Notes: a model not told the origin generated them from the letters alone. Positions 24,697-33,686 are shown, counted from the stretch's first letter. The stretch is DNA of 64,000 nt from Sinorhizobium terangae (GCF_029714365.1 NZ_CP121659.1:1488001-1552000), one strand, 5' to 3'. Made by a program: numbers and translations.

Positions 24697-26979
24697 GTGA
24701 ACCAGCTTGTCTCCCCCCTCAATTTCGCCCGTACGTCGATCCCGATCTATCACTATGGTCCCGATGACCGCATCACGATCGAGGACGGTAACGTCACGCG
24801 CCACCTTACCGTCCTCAAGCAGACGACCGAAGGTTCGGTGTTCACGGACGCCGAAGGCCGCCACCACCCTTACAGTCACGAGCAGATCTACCTGATGACG
24901 GTCGAGCGCCGTCTGAAGGTGGAGCGCGACTACCATAGCAAGGAAGCGGCTAACCTCTCCGTGAAGTTCGGCAACCTGAAGATCACCGACTTCGGCGAGG
25001 CGAAGGTCCGGAAGGCCCTGTGGCTTCAGGAGTTGATCAACGAGTACATCCGCTTCGAAGCCGTTGGCAGGAAGCACCCCGTCCTGAAGCAGGAGGGCTT
25101 CAGACAGCGCAAGGTGAGTCTGGGCGTGAAATGCCTGACTTTCCTGTTGCCTATCCTCAAGCGCATCGTCTCCGAGCGCTGGAGCGGGGCGAATGGGGGT
25201 GTCGAGGTTTCCTACGCGTTGCCCGGTCCACGCCACTTCAAGCGCCTGCACGACATGTATGTCGACGGCGGGTACGATCCGCTGGCCTTGGTCAGTCTCA
25301 AGAAGGGTCCGAAGTCCCGCACGCTGTCCCACCAGCAGGACGTCGAGCTCTGGCTCGAATATGCGGGCGAGTACGCCGACCGCAAGCGCCCCTCCATGCG
25401 TGCCTGCTTCCTTCGCCTGCAGGCGGAAATTGCAAGGCGGAACAGCGAGCTCGAGGGCACCGGACGGCGCCGTTATCACATGCCGTCACGCAAGTGCTTC
25501 GAGCGCCTAATCAAGAGCATGGGCGTCTATTATCTGATGGCCAAGCGCTACGGAGAGGACCACGCGCGCAAGAAGTTCGCGATCGTTCACGGCGGTCTGG
25601 CGCTCGAGCGTCCGGGTCAGATTGTCGAAATGGACGAATGGAAGGTGAACCTGTCCATCCTCCTGACGCATTTCCGCATCTGGCATCTGCTCACCGACGA
25701 GGAGAAGCGTGCCGTCGAACGTGCGCGTGTCTGGGTGACCGTTGCGATCGACCGCGCCACCAAGTGCATCCTGGCCATGCATTTCAGCCGTCGCGAGCCT
25801 TCCCACCGCTCGTCGCTTGCCGCTCTTGAAATGGTCGTGACCGACAAGACGCTAATTTCGTCCGTCGTCGGCGCGGGCGACCCGTGGGTTTACGGATTGG
25901 TGCCCGAGTCTGTCTGCACTGACGCGGGTCCGGCGTTCGTCCATGAGAAGTTTCGTGCCGCGGTGGCGGCGCTCCGTTGCACACAGATGTTCCCGCGCGC
26001 CGGCGACGCTGCCGCACGTGGCACGATCGAGTCCTTTTTCCATACCTGCGAGTTGCGCTTCATGGACTATTTCGAGGGCCGAACGTTCTCGAACATCCTC
26101 GAAAAGGGCAAGTACGACTCGCAGGGCTACGCGGTTCTGAACCTCGACGAATTCAACCGCCTGTTCGTTCGTGCCATCATCGACATCTACCATAACACCC
26201 CGCATTCCGGCCTCGGGTTCGAAACCCCAGCGAACGCGTGGTTCCGCTTGTCCAAGAATTGCGCCGTGATGCAGCCGATCGGCGACAAGTCCCGCCGCGA
26301 CATCTTCGGCACCGAACTCACGCGCGCCATCACCGACAAGGGGGTGGCAGTGGCCGGCATCCACTATAACGATACGGACCTCCAGCGCATGCGCTTCGAG
26401 CAGCAGGCCCTGCCGAACTCTCCGGCACCGCTCGTCGAGATCCGCGCCAGCCGCCTCGACGTCAGCACGATCTCCTTCAAGAAGGGCAACGACTGGATCG
26501 AGGCGAAGGCGACCATCGGTATTCCCGCGGGCACGACCCTCTTTGAATGGGTCGGCGCCCGCAAGGCTCTGGCCGACCAGCATGGTGCGAATGCCGAGGC
26601 AAAGCTATCGGTTCTCCTGGCATGCGTGCGCGACCTGCGCGCAGCCGGCGCTGCGGCTGCCACCGCTGCGGGTCTGGGCGTCGATGTGCTGCTGAAGAAG
26701 GACTACGACGCGATCGACCGCGAGCACTTCAAGAAGCCCGTCGTCGACGACCTGAAGAGCCGCGTCTATGACCTCGGACCGCTCAACATTCCCGACAATC
26801 CACTCGCGGTCGGCATCGATGCCTTCGACCACCTCATCACGAGCGACGGCAAGGAGAAAGAAGAGCCCGCCGACGACCAGGTGAACGAGGTCCTGGAGGA
26901 CACGGCCGGCTCCGCCTTCGCTGTAATCGACCCGACGTCCGACGGCGATTGGGACGGCATCGACTTTGACGACAACTAA
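24697..26979 (+). CDS. tnsB: TnsB-type DDE transposase
   Basis: The 760-residue transposase uses a GTG start at 24697 behind AAAGG. The catalytic triad is visible as Asp313 (VEMDEWKV), Asp409 (VCTDAGPAF) and Glu445 (ARGTIESFF), with IDRATKCIL and HNTPHSGLG as further rve-domain landmarks. Residues 1 to about 300 hold the end-binding domains; the segment 212-294 is shared with the two small proteins upstream. A beta-barrel domain (about 590-660) and an acidic C-terminus (KEKEEPADDQ to DWDGIDFDDN), likely the TnsC contact, follow. It makes the 3' cuts and strand transfers. Its end overlaps the opening of the tnsC frame, but the tnsC start is 31 bases beyond. Confidence 0.92.
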   Translation: MNQLVSPLNFARTSIPIYHYGPDDRITIEDGNVTRHLTVLKQTTEGSVFTDAEGRHHPYSHEQIYLMTVERRLKVERDYHSKEAANLSVKFGNLKITDFGEAKVRKALWLQELINEYIRFEAVGRKHPVLKQEGFRQRKVSLGVKCLTFLLPILKRIVSERWSGANGGVEVSYALPGPRHFKRLHDMYVDGGYDPLALVSLKKGPKSRTLSHQQDVELWLEYAGEYADRKRPSMRACFLRLQAEIARRNSELEGTGRRRYHMPSRKCFERLIKSMGVYYLMAKRYGEDHARKKFAIVHGGLALERPGQIVEMDEWKVNLSILLTHFRIWHLLTDEEKRAVERARVWVTVAIDRATKCILAMHFSRREPSHRSSLAALEMVVTDKTLISSVVGAGDPWVYGLVPESVCTDAGPAFVHEKFRAAVAALRCTQMFPRAGDAAARGTIESFFHTCELRFMDYFEGRTFSNILEKGKYDSQGYAVLNLDEFNRLFVRAIIDIYHNTPHSGLGFETPANAWFRLSKNCAVMQPIGDKSRRDIFGTELTRAITDKGVAVAGIHYNDTDLQRMRFEQQALPNSPAPLVEIRASRLDVSTISFKKGNDWIEAKATIGIPAGTTLFEWVGARKALADQHGANAEAKLSVLLACVRDLRAAGAAAATAAGLGVDVLLKKDYDAIDREHFKKPVVDDLKSRVYDLGPLNIPDNPLAVGIDAFDHLITSDGKEKEEPADDQVNEVLEDTAGSAFAVIDPTSDGDWDGIDFDDN

Positions 26980-27010
26980 GCAGGCCTACGTGCCTGGAAA
27001 GGATACAAGC

Positions 27011-28099
27011 ATGACCAACGCCACCTACTCCGAATATTTCGCCGAAGCGGCGAAAGCAGTCTATGACAGCCTCGACCCGGCGCGCCAGCGCCGCGTCGAA
27101 ATCCTCGGGCGAATGCAGACGGCCTACGTTAGCACGCCGCGCGACAAGCAGCTTGATTTCGCATTTGACAGCCTCATCGACAACGTCGCAGCCGCGCTTT
27201 TCGGTAAAGCCGCGAAACGCCGCGCGATCTTCATCGTCGGCGAGAGTGGATCTGGCAAGACCACGGCGGTGGAGAAGCACATCGCCAAGCGGCCGCAGTT
27301 CGCTCCACGCATCACGGCGGACGGCGAGGAAGTGCGCTCCCTGATTTCCTTCGAGGCGCCGAAGCCTCTGACGCTCAAGGGTCTAGCCCGCGCGGGCCTA
27401 GCGGCGCTCAATTACCATGTGGCTCACAAAAACATCACGGAACAGGAGATCTTCGATCTCTGGAAGCAGCAGTTGCGCGAAAACCGCGTCCTCTACCTTT
27501 GGATCGACGAGATGCAGCACGTCCTGCGTGGCAACACCACGAAAGAGATTCAGAACGTGGCCGACGTCCTCAAGAGCCTTGTCCAGATCGATGGCTGGCC
27601 GCTGCACTTGATCTTGAGCGGGGTTCCTGCCTTGGCACAGTTCGTGCACTTGGCCGGAGACACAGACCGGCAGCTCAAGGAGCGCAGCAATCTTATTGAA
27701 ATGCGTCCCATGAGCTATCCGGAAGACGCGGGACGCGTACGCAAGATCATGCTCAAAATCGTCACACAGGACGCCGAGCTGAATGCGGAGGATTTGGACT
27801 CGGACGAGTTCGTCCATCGCTTGATGCATGCATGTAACGGAGCGTTCGGGTCGACCATCCAGCTCGTCCGGGCGGCATGCGAGCACGCGCTTCGCCTCGA
27901 CCAGAAAAAAGTCGCGCCGCTCAACTTCGCCGTCGCCTATGCGTATGCAAGCGGGTGCCGTCCGTCTCAGAACATCTTCACCGCGGAGCGGTGGCAGGAC
28001 ATCGCTCCCGACAACTCTTTGGGCGACCTGCTCGCGCGAGCAAGAGCCAGCGTCGAGGAATTGGCGAATGTCGGCAACAAAGGAAAGGTGCGTACGTAG
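27011..28099 (+). CDS. tnsC: TnsC-type AAA+ transposition regulator
   Basis: The 362-residue protein starts at 27011 (MTNATYSEYF) with GGAAAGGA upstream. Walker A is VGESGSGKTTAVEKH (residues 77-85) and Walker B is LYLWIDEMQH (Asp-Glu 166-167). The sensor-like LILSGVPALAQF and the AAA lid with NGAFGSTIQLVRAA follow. TnsC filaments or rings on target DNA link the target selector to the transposase in this family. It lies between tnsB and tniQ, with the tniQ ATG two bases after its stop. Confidence 0.92.
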   Translation: MTNATYSEYFAEAAKAVYDSLDPARQRRVEILGRMQTAYVSTPRDKQLDFAFDSLIDNVAAALFGKAAKRRAIFIVGESGSGKTTAVEKHIAKRPQFAPRITADGEEVRSLISFEAPKPLTLKGLARAGLAALNYHVAHKNITEQEIFDLWKQQLRENRVLYLWIDEMQHVLRGNTTKEIQNVADVLKSLVQIDGWPLHLILSGVPALAQFVHLAGDTDRQLKERSNLIEMRPMSYPEDAGRVRKIMLKIVTQDAELNAEDLDSDEFVHRLMHACNGAFGSTIQLVRAACEHALRLDQKKVAPLNFAVAYAYASGCRPSQNIFTAERWQDIAPDNSLGDLLARARASVEELANVGNKGKVRT

Positions 28100-28100
28100 G

Positions 28101-29927
28101 ATGTCGAGTTTGTTAACAGCAATGCCTTCCGAAACGCTTCCGGCCTTCGCTTCGCGCGTCGCATGCTCCCGCGCCGTCAAGATGAAGGATTTTCTACGCC
28201 ATATCGGGAGCAGTCAGTGGGGCCGCGGTACGGCCGCGCTTTCCATTCGCCTCGCCACCTTCACAAAGGTCGATGCAGACGTGTTGGAGAAGCATGCCGT
28301 CCGCCGCATCAGCAGGAAGTGGCAGGTGTTCGGGAACGCGCTGCCACCGCGCGATCTCTGGCGGAGGTCGCCGCGGTTCTGCTCCCTGTGCCTGTGTGAG
28401 GACTATGATCTTGGGAATGGCCGTCCCAGTGGGCGCCCATACTTCCGGGCGTCGTGGCTGCACCCGCTATTAGAGGTCTGCACAAAGCACTCCGTCGGAC
28501 TCGACGTGCTGGACATCGACTACGCCTCCTATGGCTGCCACGACTTTTCGAACGCCATCAAGGACAACTGGTCGGTTGTCCAGGCGCTTGCGGCGAAGCC
28601 CGCGAGCCGGGAGGTCTCGGCTTCCGACGTCTACTTCTCACGCCGATTGAACGGAGAAGTCCCAGCCTCGAAGGCTTGGCTCGACGACTTTTCCTTTGGC
28701 TTCGCATTAAGAGTGACCGAAGCCGTCGGAGAGGCCTTGCTCGACCGTCAGAACGCCTCCAGGCGGCTGCGGCCCCAGAGCGACCGCGCGGAAGCCATAA
28801 GGCGTGGCTACACCGTGACATCAAAGGGAACCTGTGGCCTACGAACCTTCTTGGAGGAGCGCGACGAAAGCTATCGATCGAGTGCCAAGAAAGGAAAGGC
28901 CTTCCAGCTTTACGGCGCCCTCTATCATTTCCTGAACCGGAACCTTGACAGTCCGGAGGCCATCTCGGTCATCGAATTCGTACGCCGGCATGCGGTGTCC
29001 GCCCATCCAATCGGCCCTGAAAATGCGTTCCTCGGATTTGACGGGCAGCGACAGCTACACAGCATCCGCTCGGCTTCGCTGACATATGGGCTGCATCGAA
29101 AAACCGTGCGCAAAGTCCTCTCTGAAGCAGGTCATTTGCCAGCCTCGAGTAGTAGCACCTTGGACCAGAGAACTGTATTGGCGGCGGACATCGTGGATTC
29201 CCTCCTCTCCAAATGGCTCGACGCCGTCCCAATGGAGGAGATGAAACGGCTCCTAGGTATCACCGCGAACGCCATCAGGCAGTTGCTTGATTCCGGGTTG
29301 CTTTCTACACTCGAGTACGGCCCACACCATGCCTCGCGACCTGTGTTCTCCAGAAAAAACGTTCACGAACTTATCAATTCGATAGAACGTCACGCAATGC
29401 CGAACGCTCCTGCGGAAGACCATGTCAGCCTCGTCGAAGCCTGCGCGGTTATCGGTCGCGGCTACGCAGCACTCGTCAAGATGATCCTGGATGGCGACAT
29501 CTCGATCTGGATCGACGAGAAGGGCGAACATACGACATTCAAGAACATTTTTGTCTGCAAGGATCAGGTGCGGTCCGCGACGCGCGCCCTCCGAACCGAC
29601 ACCGCGACGACAGGCCTTTTAAATCTAAGAATGGTCGAAAAGCTGTTGCGAACGACCACGAAGACCGTGCGCGCACTGGTCGATACCGGGCTGCTTCCGT
29701 CTGTCGCTTCTGTTCACTCGTTCTCCGGTGCGCCACAGAGGTTTGTCGAGCAGAGAGCACTGAGGTCATTCCAGGAGACTTTCATCACGCTGCACGACTA
29801 CCGCAACCATTTAGGACGAGGCCAAATGCAGCAGGTAAAGAACGATATCCGAGCCAAAGGAATCCTTCCCGTCCTGGACGGCGATGCAATATCGACGGTC
29901 TATCGCCGATCGGATCTCGACCTCTAA
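28101..29927 (+). CDS. tniQ: TniQ-family target-selection protein with a long HTH-rich tail
   Basis: The 608-residue protein starts at 28101 (MSSLLTAMPSETLPAFASRV). The TniQ domain (about 1-150) has a zinc-binding set Cys94-x2-Cys97 and Cys127-x2-His130 (RFCSLCLCEDY, EVCTKHSVGL). From about 330 onward there are several helix-turn-helix-like units, for instance YGLHRKTVRKVLSEAG, LLGITANAIRQLLDSGLL, VIGRGYAALVKMILDGDI and LLRTTTKTVRALVDTGLL. TnsD/TniQ proteins of this size recognise a fixed chromosomal site. The tRNA-Ala gene about 1.1 kb downstream is a candidate target, but this is inference. No Cas genes are near. Confidence 0.88.
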   Translation: MSSLLTAMPSETLPAFASRVACSRAVKMKDFLRHIGSSQWGRGTAALSIRLATFTKVDADVLEKHAVRRISRKWQVFGNALPPRDLWRRSPRFCSLCLCEDYDLGNGRPSGRPYFRASWLHPLLEVCTKHSVGLDVLDIDYASYGCHDFSNAIKDNWSVVQALAAKPASREVSASDVYFSRRLNGEVPASKAWLDDFSFGFALRVTEAVGEALLDRQNASRRLRPQSDRAEAIRRGYTVTSKGTCGLRTFLEERDESYRSSAKKGKAFQLYGALYHFLNRNLDSPEAISVIEFVRRHAVSAHPIGPENAFLGFDGQRQLHSIRSASLTYGLHRKTVRKVLSEAGHLPASSSSTLDQRTVLAADIVDSLLSKWLDAVPMEEMKRLLGITANAIRQLLDSGLLSTLEYGPHHASRPVFSRKNVHELINSIERHAMPNAPAEDHVSLVEACAVIGRGYAALVKMILDGDISIWIDEKGEHTTFKNIFVCKDQVRSATRALRTDTATTGLLNLRMVEKLLRTTTKTVRALVDTGLLPSVASVHSFSGAPQRFVEQRALRSFQETFITLHDYRNHLGRGQMQQVKNDIRAKGILPVLDGDAISTVYRRSDLDL

Positions 29928-29952
29928 CCAGTACCGACAAACGCCTCCTCAG

Positions 29953-29977
29953 AAACCCGCGTCACGCGGGTTTTTTT
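29953..29977 (+). terminator. Rho-independent terminator of the Tn7-like operon
   Basis: The hairpin AACCCGCG-TCA-CGCGGGTT is followed by a T-run and lies 26 bases after the tniQ stop. Confidence 0.85.
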
Positions 29978-30140
29978 GTGCCCACAGTGCGAGCCGTACG
30001 GGCGAGTCTGACATCCCTTAGACGCCAAGTGCTTTCTTTCCGACGGGGTTCCATAGAATCCTCTTTGAAAACAAAGGGCTTTGGGCACAAACCTGACAAA
30101 TCTATCGAACCCATCCACCTCGCGGAAGAAGACAGAAAAG

Positions 30141-30162
30141 AGAGCGGCCACTTGGCCGCTCT
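30141..30162. repeat. Perfect 22-base palindrome
   Basis: AGAGCGGCCA and TGGCCGCTCT are separated by two bases (CT). There is no T-run, so it is an unlikely terminator. It lies between tniQ and the cupin gene and might be an operator or a structured transposon-end feature. Confidence 0.45.
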
Positions 30163-30330
30163 TATGCGTTATACCGCATCTTTGGTGCAGATTATTCGCT
30201 GTGACGAATATCGAGCGCCCCCGGGAAAGGACTTGCACCGCCTGCGCCGGCAACAAATGCTTCCTTGTCCGAAACTCGCTGAATGGAGCTCCCGCCCCTA
30301 ATGTGCGCGAATCCTGGAAAGGAAACGACA

Positions 30331-30798
30331 ATGAGCGCTATTGACAGCAAAGAGTTCGTTCTTGCAGGCGTCGTCATGAAACGCCTGCTCTCCGGAGAAC
30401 AGACAGCGGGACAGTTCTGCCTTTTCGAGAACAACAGCGATGGAAACACGAGGACGCCGATCCATGTCCACGCCAAGGACGACGAGACGGTTTATGTCAT
30501 CGAAGGCGAATTGACTGCGGTGATCGACGGCCAGCCTCGACGGCTGAGAGCAGGCGAGAGCATCTTCCTACCACGCAGCATTCCGCACCAGCTTATGAAC
30601 ATGAGCGGCAATCCTTGCAGATACATCTTGATCGGGACCCCCGCCCTGTTCGAACGGTTTATCGAGGAAGCTGGCCACGAACTTCAACAGGGCGAAGTCG
30701 CAGGACCGCCGACGTCCGAGGAGATCGAGCGCCTGCGCGAGGCTTCGCCAAGGTTCGGCATCACCTTGCTCTCTGATTGGCCGTCGCCCAAGTCGTAA
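30331..30798 (+). CDS. Cupin-domain protein
   Basis: The 155-residue protein starts at 30331 (MSAIDSKEFV) behind GGAAAGGAAACG. The cupin motif 1 residues are seen in TPIHVHAKDDETVYVIEGEL (two His, Glu) and motif 2 in SIFLPRSIPHQLMN (His), so a metal-binding beta-barrel is likely. The residues after 100 (FERFIEEAGHE) are helical, as in quercetin-dioxygenase-like cupins. No signal peptide is visible. The reaction is unknown. It stands alone between the transposition module and the tRNA gene and may belong to the core side of the junction. Confidence 0.8.
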   Translation: MSAIDSKEFVLAGVVMKRLLSGEQTAGQFCLFENNSDGNTRTPIHVHAKDDETVYVIEGELTAVIDGQPRRLRAGESIFLPRSIPHQLMNMSGNPCRYILIGTPALFERFIEEAGHELQQGEVAGPPTSEEIERLREASPRFGITLLSDWPSPKS

Positions 30799-31032
30799 GC
30801 ATCAAAGCGTCTCCTGGTGAGCCGATCGATCGAGCTCGCCTTCGTCTCGCGCGCCGTAGCAGGCGATGCTGGTCGCGATGTTCCTTCGGACGAGTATCTC
30901 CGCCTTTCCGAAACTCGACAAGAACTGAGCCGAAAGGCATCACTTCCAAATCAGGACGCCGAGATTTACGGCGTCGACGCGTGCACAGGTACTGGCGTGC
31001 CCTGCGGATTTCTCTTATACACTTCAGCTAAT

Positions 31033-31108
31033 GGGGTCGTAGCTCAGTTGGGAGAGCGCCGCAATCGCACTGCGGAGGTCGAGGGTTCGAATCCCTTCGA
31101 CTCCACCA
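31033..31108 (+). tRNA. tRNA-Ala (anticodon CGC)
   Basis: A 76-base cloverleaf with encoded CCA. The acceptor stem GGGGTCG pairs with CGACTCC and includes the G3:U70 wobble that is the alanine identity mark. The anticodon stem CCGCA/TGCGG encloses loop ATCGCAC with anticodon CGC (codon GCG). The T-arm is GAGGGTTCGAATCCCTT. It lies at the border between accessory and core DNA and may be an insertion landmark. Confidence 0.95.
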
Positions 31109-31260
31109 AGCCTTGTCTTGTCCATACCGAAGACATAGGTAACAGAACGTACCTAAGACATGGGTGACAACCTCGTGCCGGGGCAGGCCTCGGACGCCTC
31201 CCGCCTTGCCAAGGTCGCGCCATCTCGACCTACAGCGCCGAGCACCTAATCGGACCCGCA

Positions 31261-31336
31261 AGGACGCTGTAGCATTTTGAATTGCTGCATGTTTTTTCCT
31301 TAGATCGGGGTACGATTTAAGAAAACATGCAGTAGC
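31261..31336. repeat. Rhizobial intergenic palindromic repeat, copy 1
   Basis: The sequence AGGACGCTGTAGCATTTTGA continues to an inverted pair CTGCATGTTTT...AAAACATGCAG that encloses a smaller dyad. A closely similar unit is found at 56659-56728. Such dispersed units are common between genes in Sinorhizobium genomes and may end transcripts. Confidence 0.7.
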
Positions 31337-31356
31337 CTCAGTGCGATTTCCGATAA

Positions 31357-31467
31357 TCACCGCGGCGGAACGATGCCCTGGTAGTATTCCCCTTCGCCTC
31401 CAACGTGAACGGTTTGTGAGCACGCAGCGAGAGCGGCGACTGCGAGCAACAATAGGATCTTGCGCAT
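31357..31467 (-). CDS. Tiny lipoprotein (36 residues), paralogue 1
   Basis: The frame MRKILLLLAVAALAACSQTV continues with 16 residues and ends GIVPPR. A basic start, a hydrophobic stretch and a lipobox LAAC predict lipidation at Cys16, leaving a mature peptide of about 21 residues. CGAGG precedes the start. The C-terminal motif GEGEYYQGIVPP recurs in the second tiny gene at 31702-31839, which strongly supports both being real. The function is unknown; entericidin-like peptides are similar in size only. Confidence 0.6.
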   Translation of the reverse strand: MRKILLLLAVAALAACSQTVHVGGEGEYYQGIVPPR

Positions 31468-31701
31468 AGGCCTCGTACTTTTTGCTAACGGATTGACGAT
31501 CATTGATATTCCGGCAATGGCGCGGGATCAATTCCCCACCGATGATCGCAACCCAATCTTTCGTGTATGCACGGCTATCGGCGAGGTGGGAATTGGCCGG
31601 TGAGGTGTCACCGCTGCGGCAAGCGAACCGTGCTGCAGGCGCGGCAGGAACCCGACCGGTGCGGCTCCTGTTCATTACCTGACGTGAATATAGGCAGCGT
31701 C

Positions 31702-31839
31702 CTAGAATGGGGTTGGCGGCACGATGCCCGGATAGTAGTCCCCTTCCCCGCGTTCGTACCGATCGACCATGGTCGACCTTGAGGTTTGTGAGCACGCGCA
31801 TAGTGCAGAAAGCGCTACCAACAACACGATCACGCGCAT
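31702..31839 (-). CDS. Tiny lipoprotein (45 residues), paralogue 2
   Basis: The frame starts MRVIVLLVALSALCACSQTS and ends with GEGDYYPGIVPPTPF. The lipobox is LCAC, with lipidation at Cys16. AAGGACGAAGG lies just upstream of the ATG, a good ribosome binding site. Compared with paralogue 1 it has about nine extra residues in the middle, while the signal part, the CSQT after the lipidated Cys and the GEG-x-YY-x-GIVPP end are kept. The two genes lie in tandem, 234 bases apart, on the same strand. Confidence 0.62.
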   Translation of the reverse strand: MRVIVLLVALSALCACSQTSRSTMVDRYERGEGDYYPGIVPPTPF

Positions 31840-32016
31840 AGACCTTCGTCCTTTCCTGGCTGAAGTGGCGTCCCCCGATGCTCTTGCATTCGCGCAGGAT
31901 CTGGCGGCCTTTTCTTCATCGCGGCTGTGATTGTACTCTGTTGCTCAACCGAAGGTATAGAAATATTTACGGGCGCATGAGGCGGACCGTCGCAGCGGGC
32001 CGCCCGACTGTATTGC

Positions 32017-32958
32017 CTACTTCCCCTCGACCTGCTCCGCCCAGCTCTTTGCGCCGCTCTCGCCGTTGAGGAAGGGCAAGGCCGTTTCCAAAAGCTTCGG
32101 CGAGACGAAGATGTCGTAGTGGGTGAGATCGGGCAGGATCGCCAGCCGGTTCTTCGACATGTTCTCGCGCATCCAGCCGGCATCCTTCAGGCCACCGCCG
32201 AGCTTGTGATAGAAAGCGACCACGTGCTCCAGCCGGAACATATCGCTGTCGCCATAAATGAGCATAACCGGCATGGTGAGCTTGGCCACGGCTGCGGATC
32301 CGTCGTAGTCGCGCCGCATCAGGTCCCCCATAGCGTCGAGCAGTTTCGGGAATTCCGATACGTCCGGCGCGACCGCAGCGTAAGACTTGTACATCGGCGT
32401 TTCCTTCATCATCTCAGCCGCGCCGGCGCCGACCTGGGCCTGCGCTGCGATCATTTCCGGATAGAAGCCATCCTTGGCGTAAGGTGTCGAAACGAGCACC
32501 AGCCGCCGCACGCTCTCGGGCGCCTGCGCTGCCATCTGCAGAGCGACGCCGCCGCCCATCGAATAGCCGAGCACATCGACCTGTTCGTAGCCTAACTCCT
32601 TGACGAGGGCGCTCACGTCCGCGCCCATCGCCACGAGATCGATCGGGCGATCTCCGAGGGGCGTGCGGCCGTGGCCCTGGAGATCGACGCCGATCACTTG
32701 GCGGGTCTCGGCAAGTTTCGCGAGATTCGGTCCGAACATTTCGATGATCCCGAGACCACCGTGAAGAAGCAGCACCGGTTCGCCCTCGCCATAGACCTGG
32801 TAATAGTAGTTGATGCCGTTGATGGTGACGTGTCCGCTCTTCGTCGGCGCCGGCGTTGCCGCCTGCTCCATTATCACCTCCTCGGCAGCGCTCATCGCGG
32901 GCGTGCAAAATGCGCCTATCGCCGCGACGATCAGAGTGATCAGGGTTGTCTTCGGCAT
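32017..32958 (-). CDS. Exported alpha/beta hydrolase
   Basis: The 313-residue protein has a signal peptide (MPKTTLITLIVAAIGAFC, cleavage likely after AMSAA). The fold is shown by VLLLHGGLG (oxyanion loop), the nucleophile elbow GYSMGGGVAL with Ser near residue 149, an Asp in IYGDSDMF and a His in PDLTHYDIF. It resembles haloperoxidase/epoxide-hydrolase-like esterases, with a likely periplasmic location. The substrate is unknown. It is monocistronic; a divergent gene begins about 240 bases away. Confidence 0.88.
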   Translation of the reverse strand: MPKTTLITLIVAAIGAFCTPAMSAAEEVIMEQAATPAPTKSGHVTINGINYYYQVYGEGEPVLLLHGGLGIIEMFGPNLAKLAETRQVIGVDLQGHGRTPLGDRPIDLVAMGADVSALVKELGYEQVDVLGYSMGGGVALQMAAQAPESVRRLVLVSTPYAKDGFYPEMIAAQAQVGAGAAEMMKETPMYKSYAAVAPDVSEFPKLLDAMGDLMRRDYDGSAAVAKLTMPVMLIYGDSDMFRLEHVVAFYHKLGGGLKDAGWMRENMSKNRLAILPDLTHYDIFVSPKLLETALPFLNGESGAKSWAEQVEGK

Positions 32959-33197
32959 GTCTCATCCTCCGATTGGGGGTCGCCAAGGCGACGGGTCATG
33001 CCTCAAGGACGACCTGGCGGATAACCTGCCGACAGCGCAGCGGAATTTTTTGCGATGCGCCGTTCAACTCGGCGCAAACGTTAAGATTTGCATAAAATCC
33101 GCTGGCCCGATTTCACCGCCTCGCAAGCGAAGTCTGGCACAGAAGAAGGATTGTTGAGGTTCGAAAAGGCGCACGGGCGCCGACGAGGCGGAATATC

Positions 33198-33575
33198 TTG
33201 ACCCAGGTCGTCTCCATCTCCGCGACAACGGCGGCATATGCGGGGGAAGCCGTCAAGCCGTCCGCCCGCGTGCGTGGCGATGGCCCGACCGACGAGGCGA
33301 TCACGCTGCTTTCGGTGCGCAGGCAGGAACAGCCCGCGCCAGCGCCGATTGCGAAGGTCAAGGGCGCCCTGCCGCTAGGGCTGATGCTGATCAGCGCCGA
33401 TGGCCGCCCGCCGCAAGAGACGCAGGCCGAAGCACTGCGCCGCTATCTCGAATACATGCAGGACGATGCACGCGGCGAGAAGCAGGAAAGCCGGCAGGAG
33501 GAAACCGCCGGCGATGAGAAGGAAGGCGATGACGAGATCGCCACGATCCTTGATCAGTTCATCCAGGGATCGTGA
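33198..33575 (+). CDS. Hypothetical protein
   Basis: A frame of 125 codons from a TTG at 33198. The N-terminal 60 residues are rich in Ala, Pro and Thr; LPLGLMLISADGRPPQETQA is in the middle, and the C-terminus is strongly charged (Glu/Asp/Lys). No domain was recognised and no membrane segment is seen. The start codon is uncertain because no clear ribosome binding site is nearby; the real start could be an upstream non-ATG. Codon use is like that of the neighbours. Confidence 0.45.
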   Translation: MTQVVSISATTAAYAGEAVKPSARVRGDGPTDEAITLLSVRRQEQPAPAPIAKVKGALPLGLMLISADGRPPQETQAEALRRYLEYMQDDARGEKQESRQEETAGDEKEGDDEIATILDQFIQGS

Positions 33576-33686
33576 CGGCCGATCTTAGAGCATTTTGCAG
33601 TCAGGTAGAATCAGCTGACGTCGCAGAAATGCCGCAAAAACAAGCAGATGGAGCTGCTGCGCGAACGCACGTGAGTGCATCTCGCG

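Larger units (their letters stand above)
22987..29927 (+). mobile_element. Tn7-like transposition module (tnsA-tnsB-tnsC-tniQ plus two TnsB-domain proteins)
   Basis: Six genes run in one direction with gaps of 1 to 141 bases and end at a strong terminator. They encode a TnsA-type endonuclease, a DDE transposase, an AAA+ regulator and a TniQ target-selector, preceded by two small proteins resembling part of the transposase. This is the full core needed for cut-and-paste, targeted Tn7-type transposition. The terminal repeats and the target duplication were not found, so the limits given are those of the genes only. In Tn7 the end near tnsA is the right end and cargo lies beyond the last tns gene; whether that holds here is open. 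Confidence 0.8.

Noticed and set aside
31028..31801. 257-codon minus-strand frame across the tRNA-Ala and tiny lipoprotein region
   Set aside because: It runs through the tRNA gene and the palindromic repeat and has no domain.
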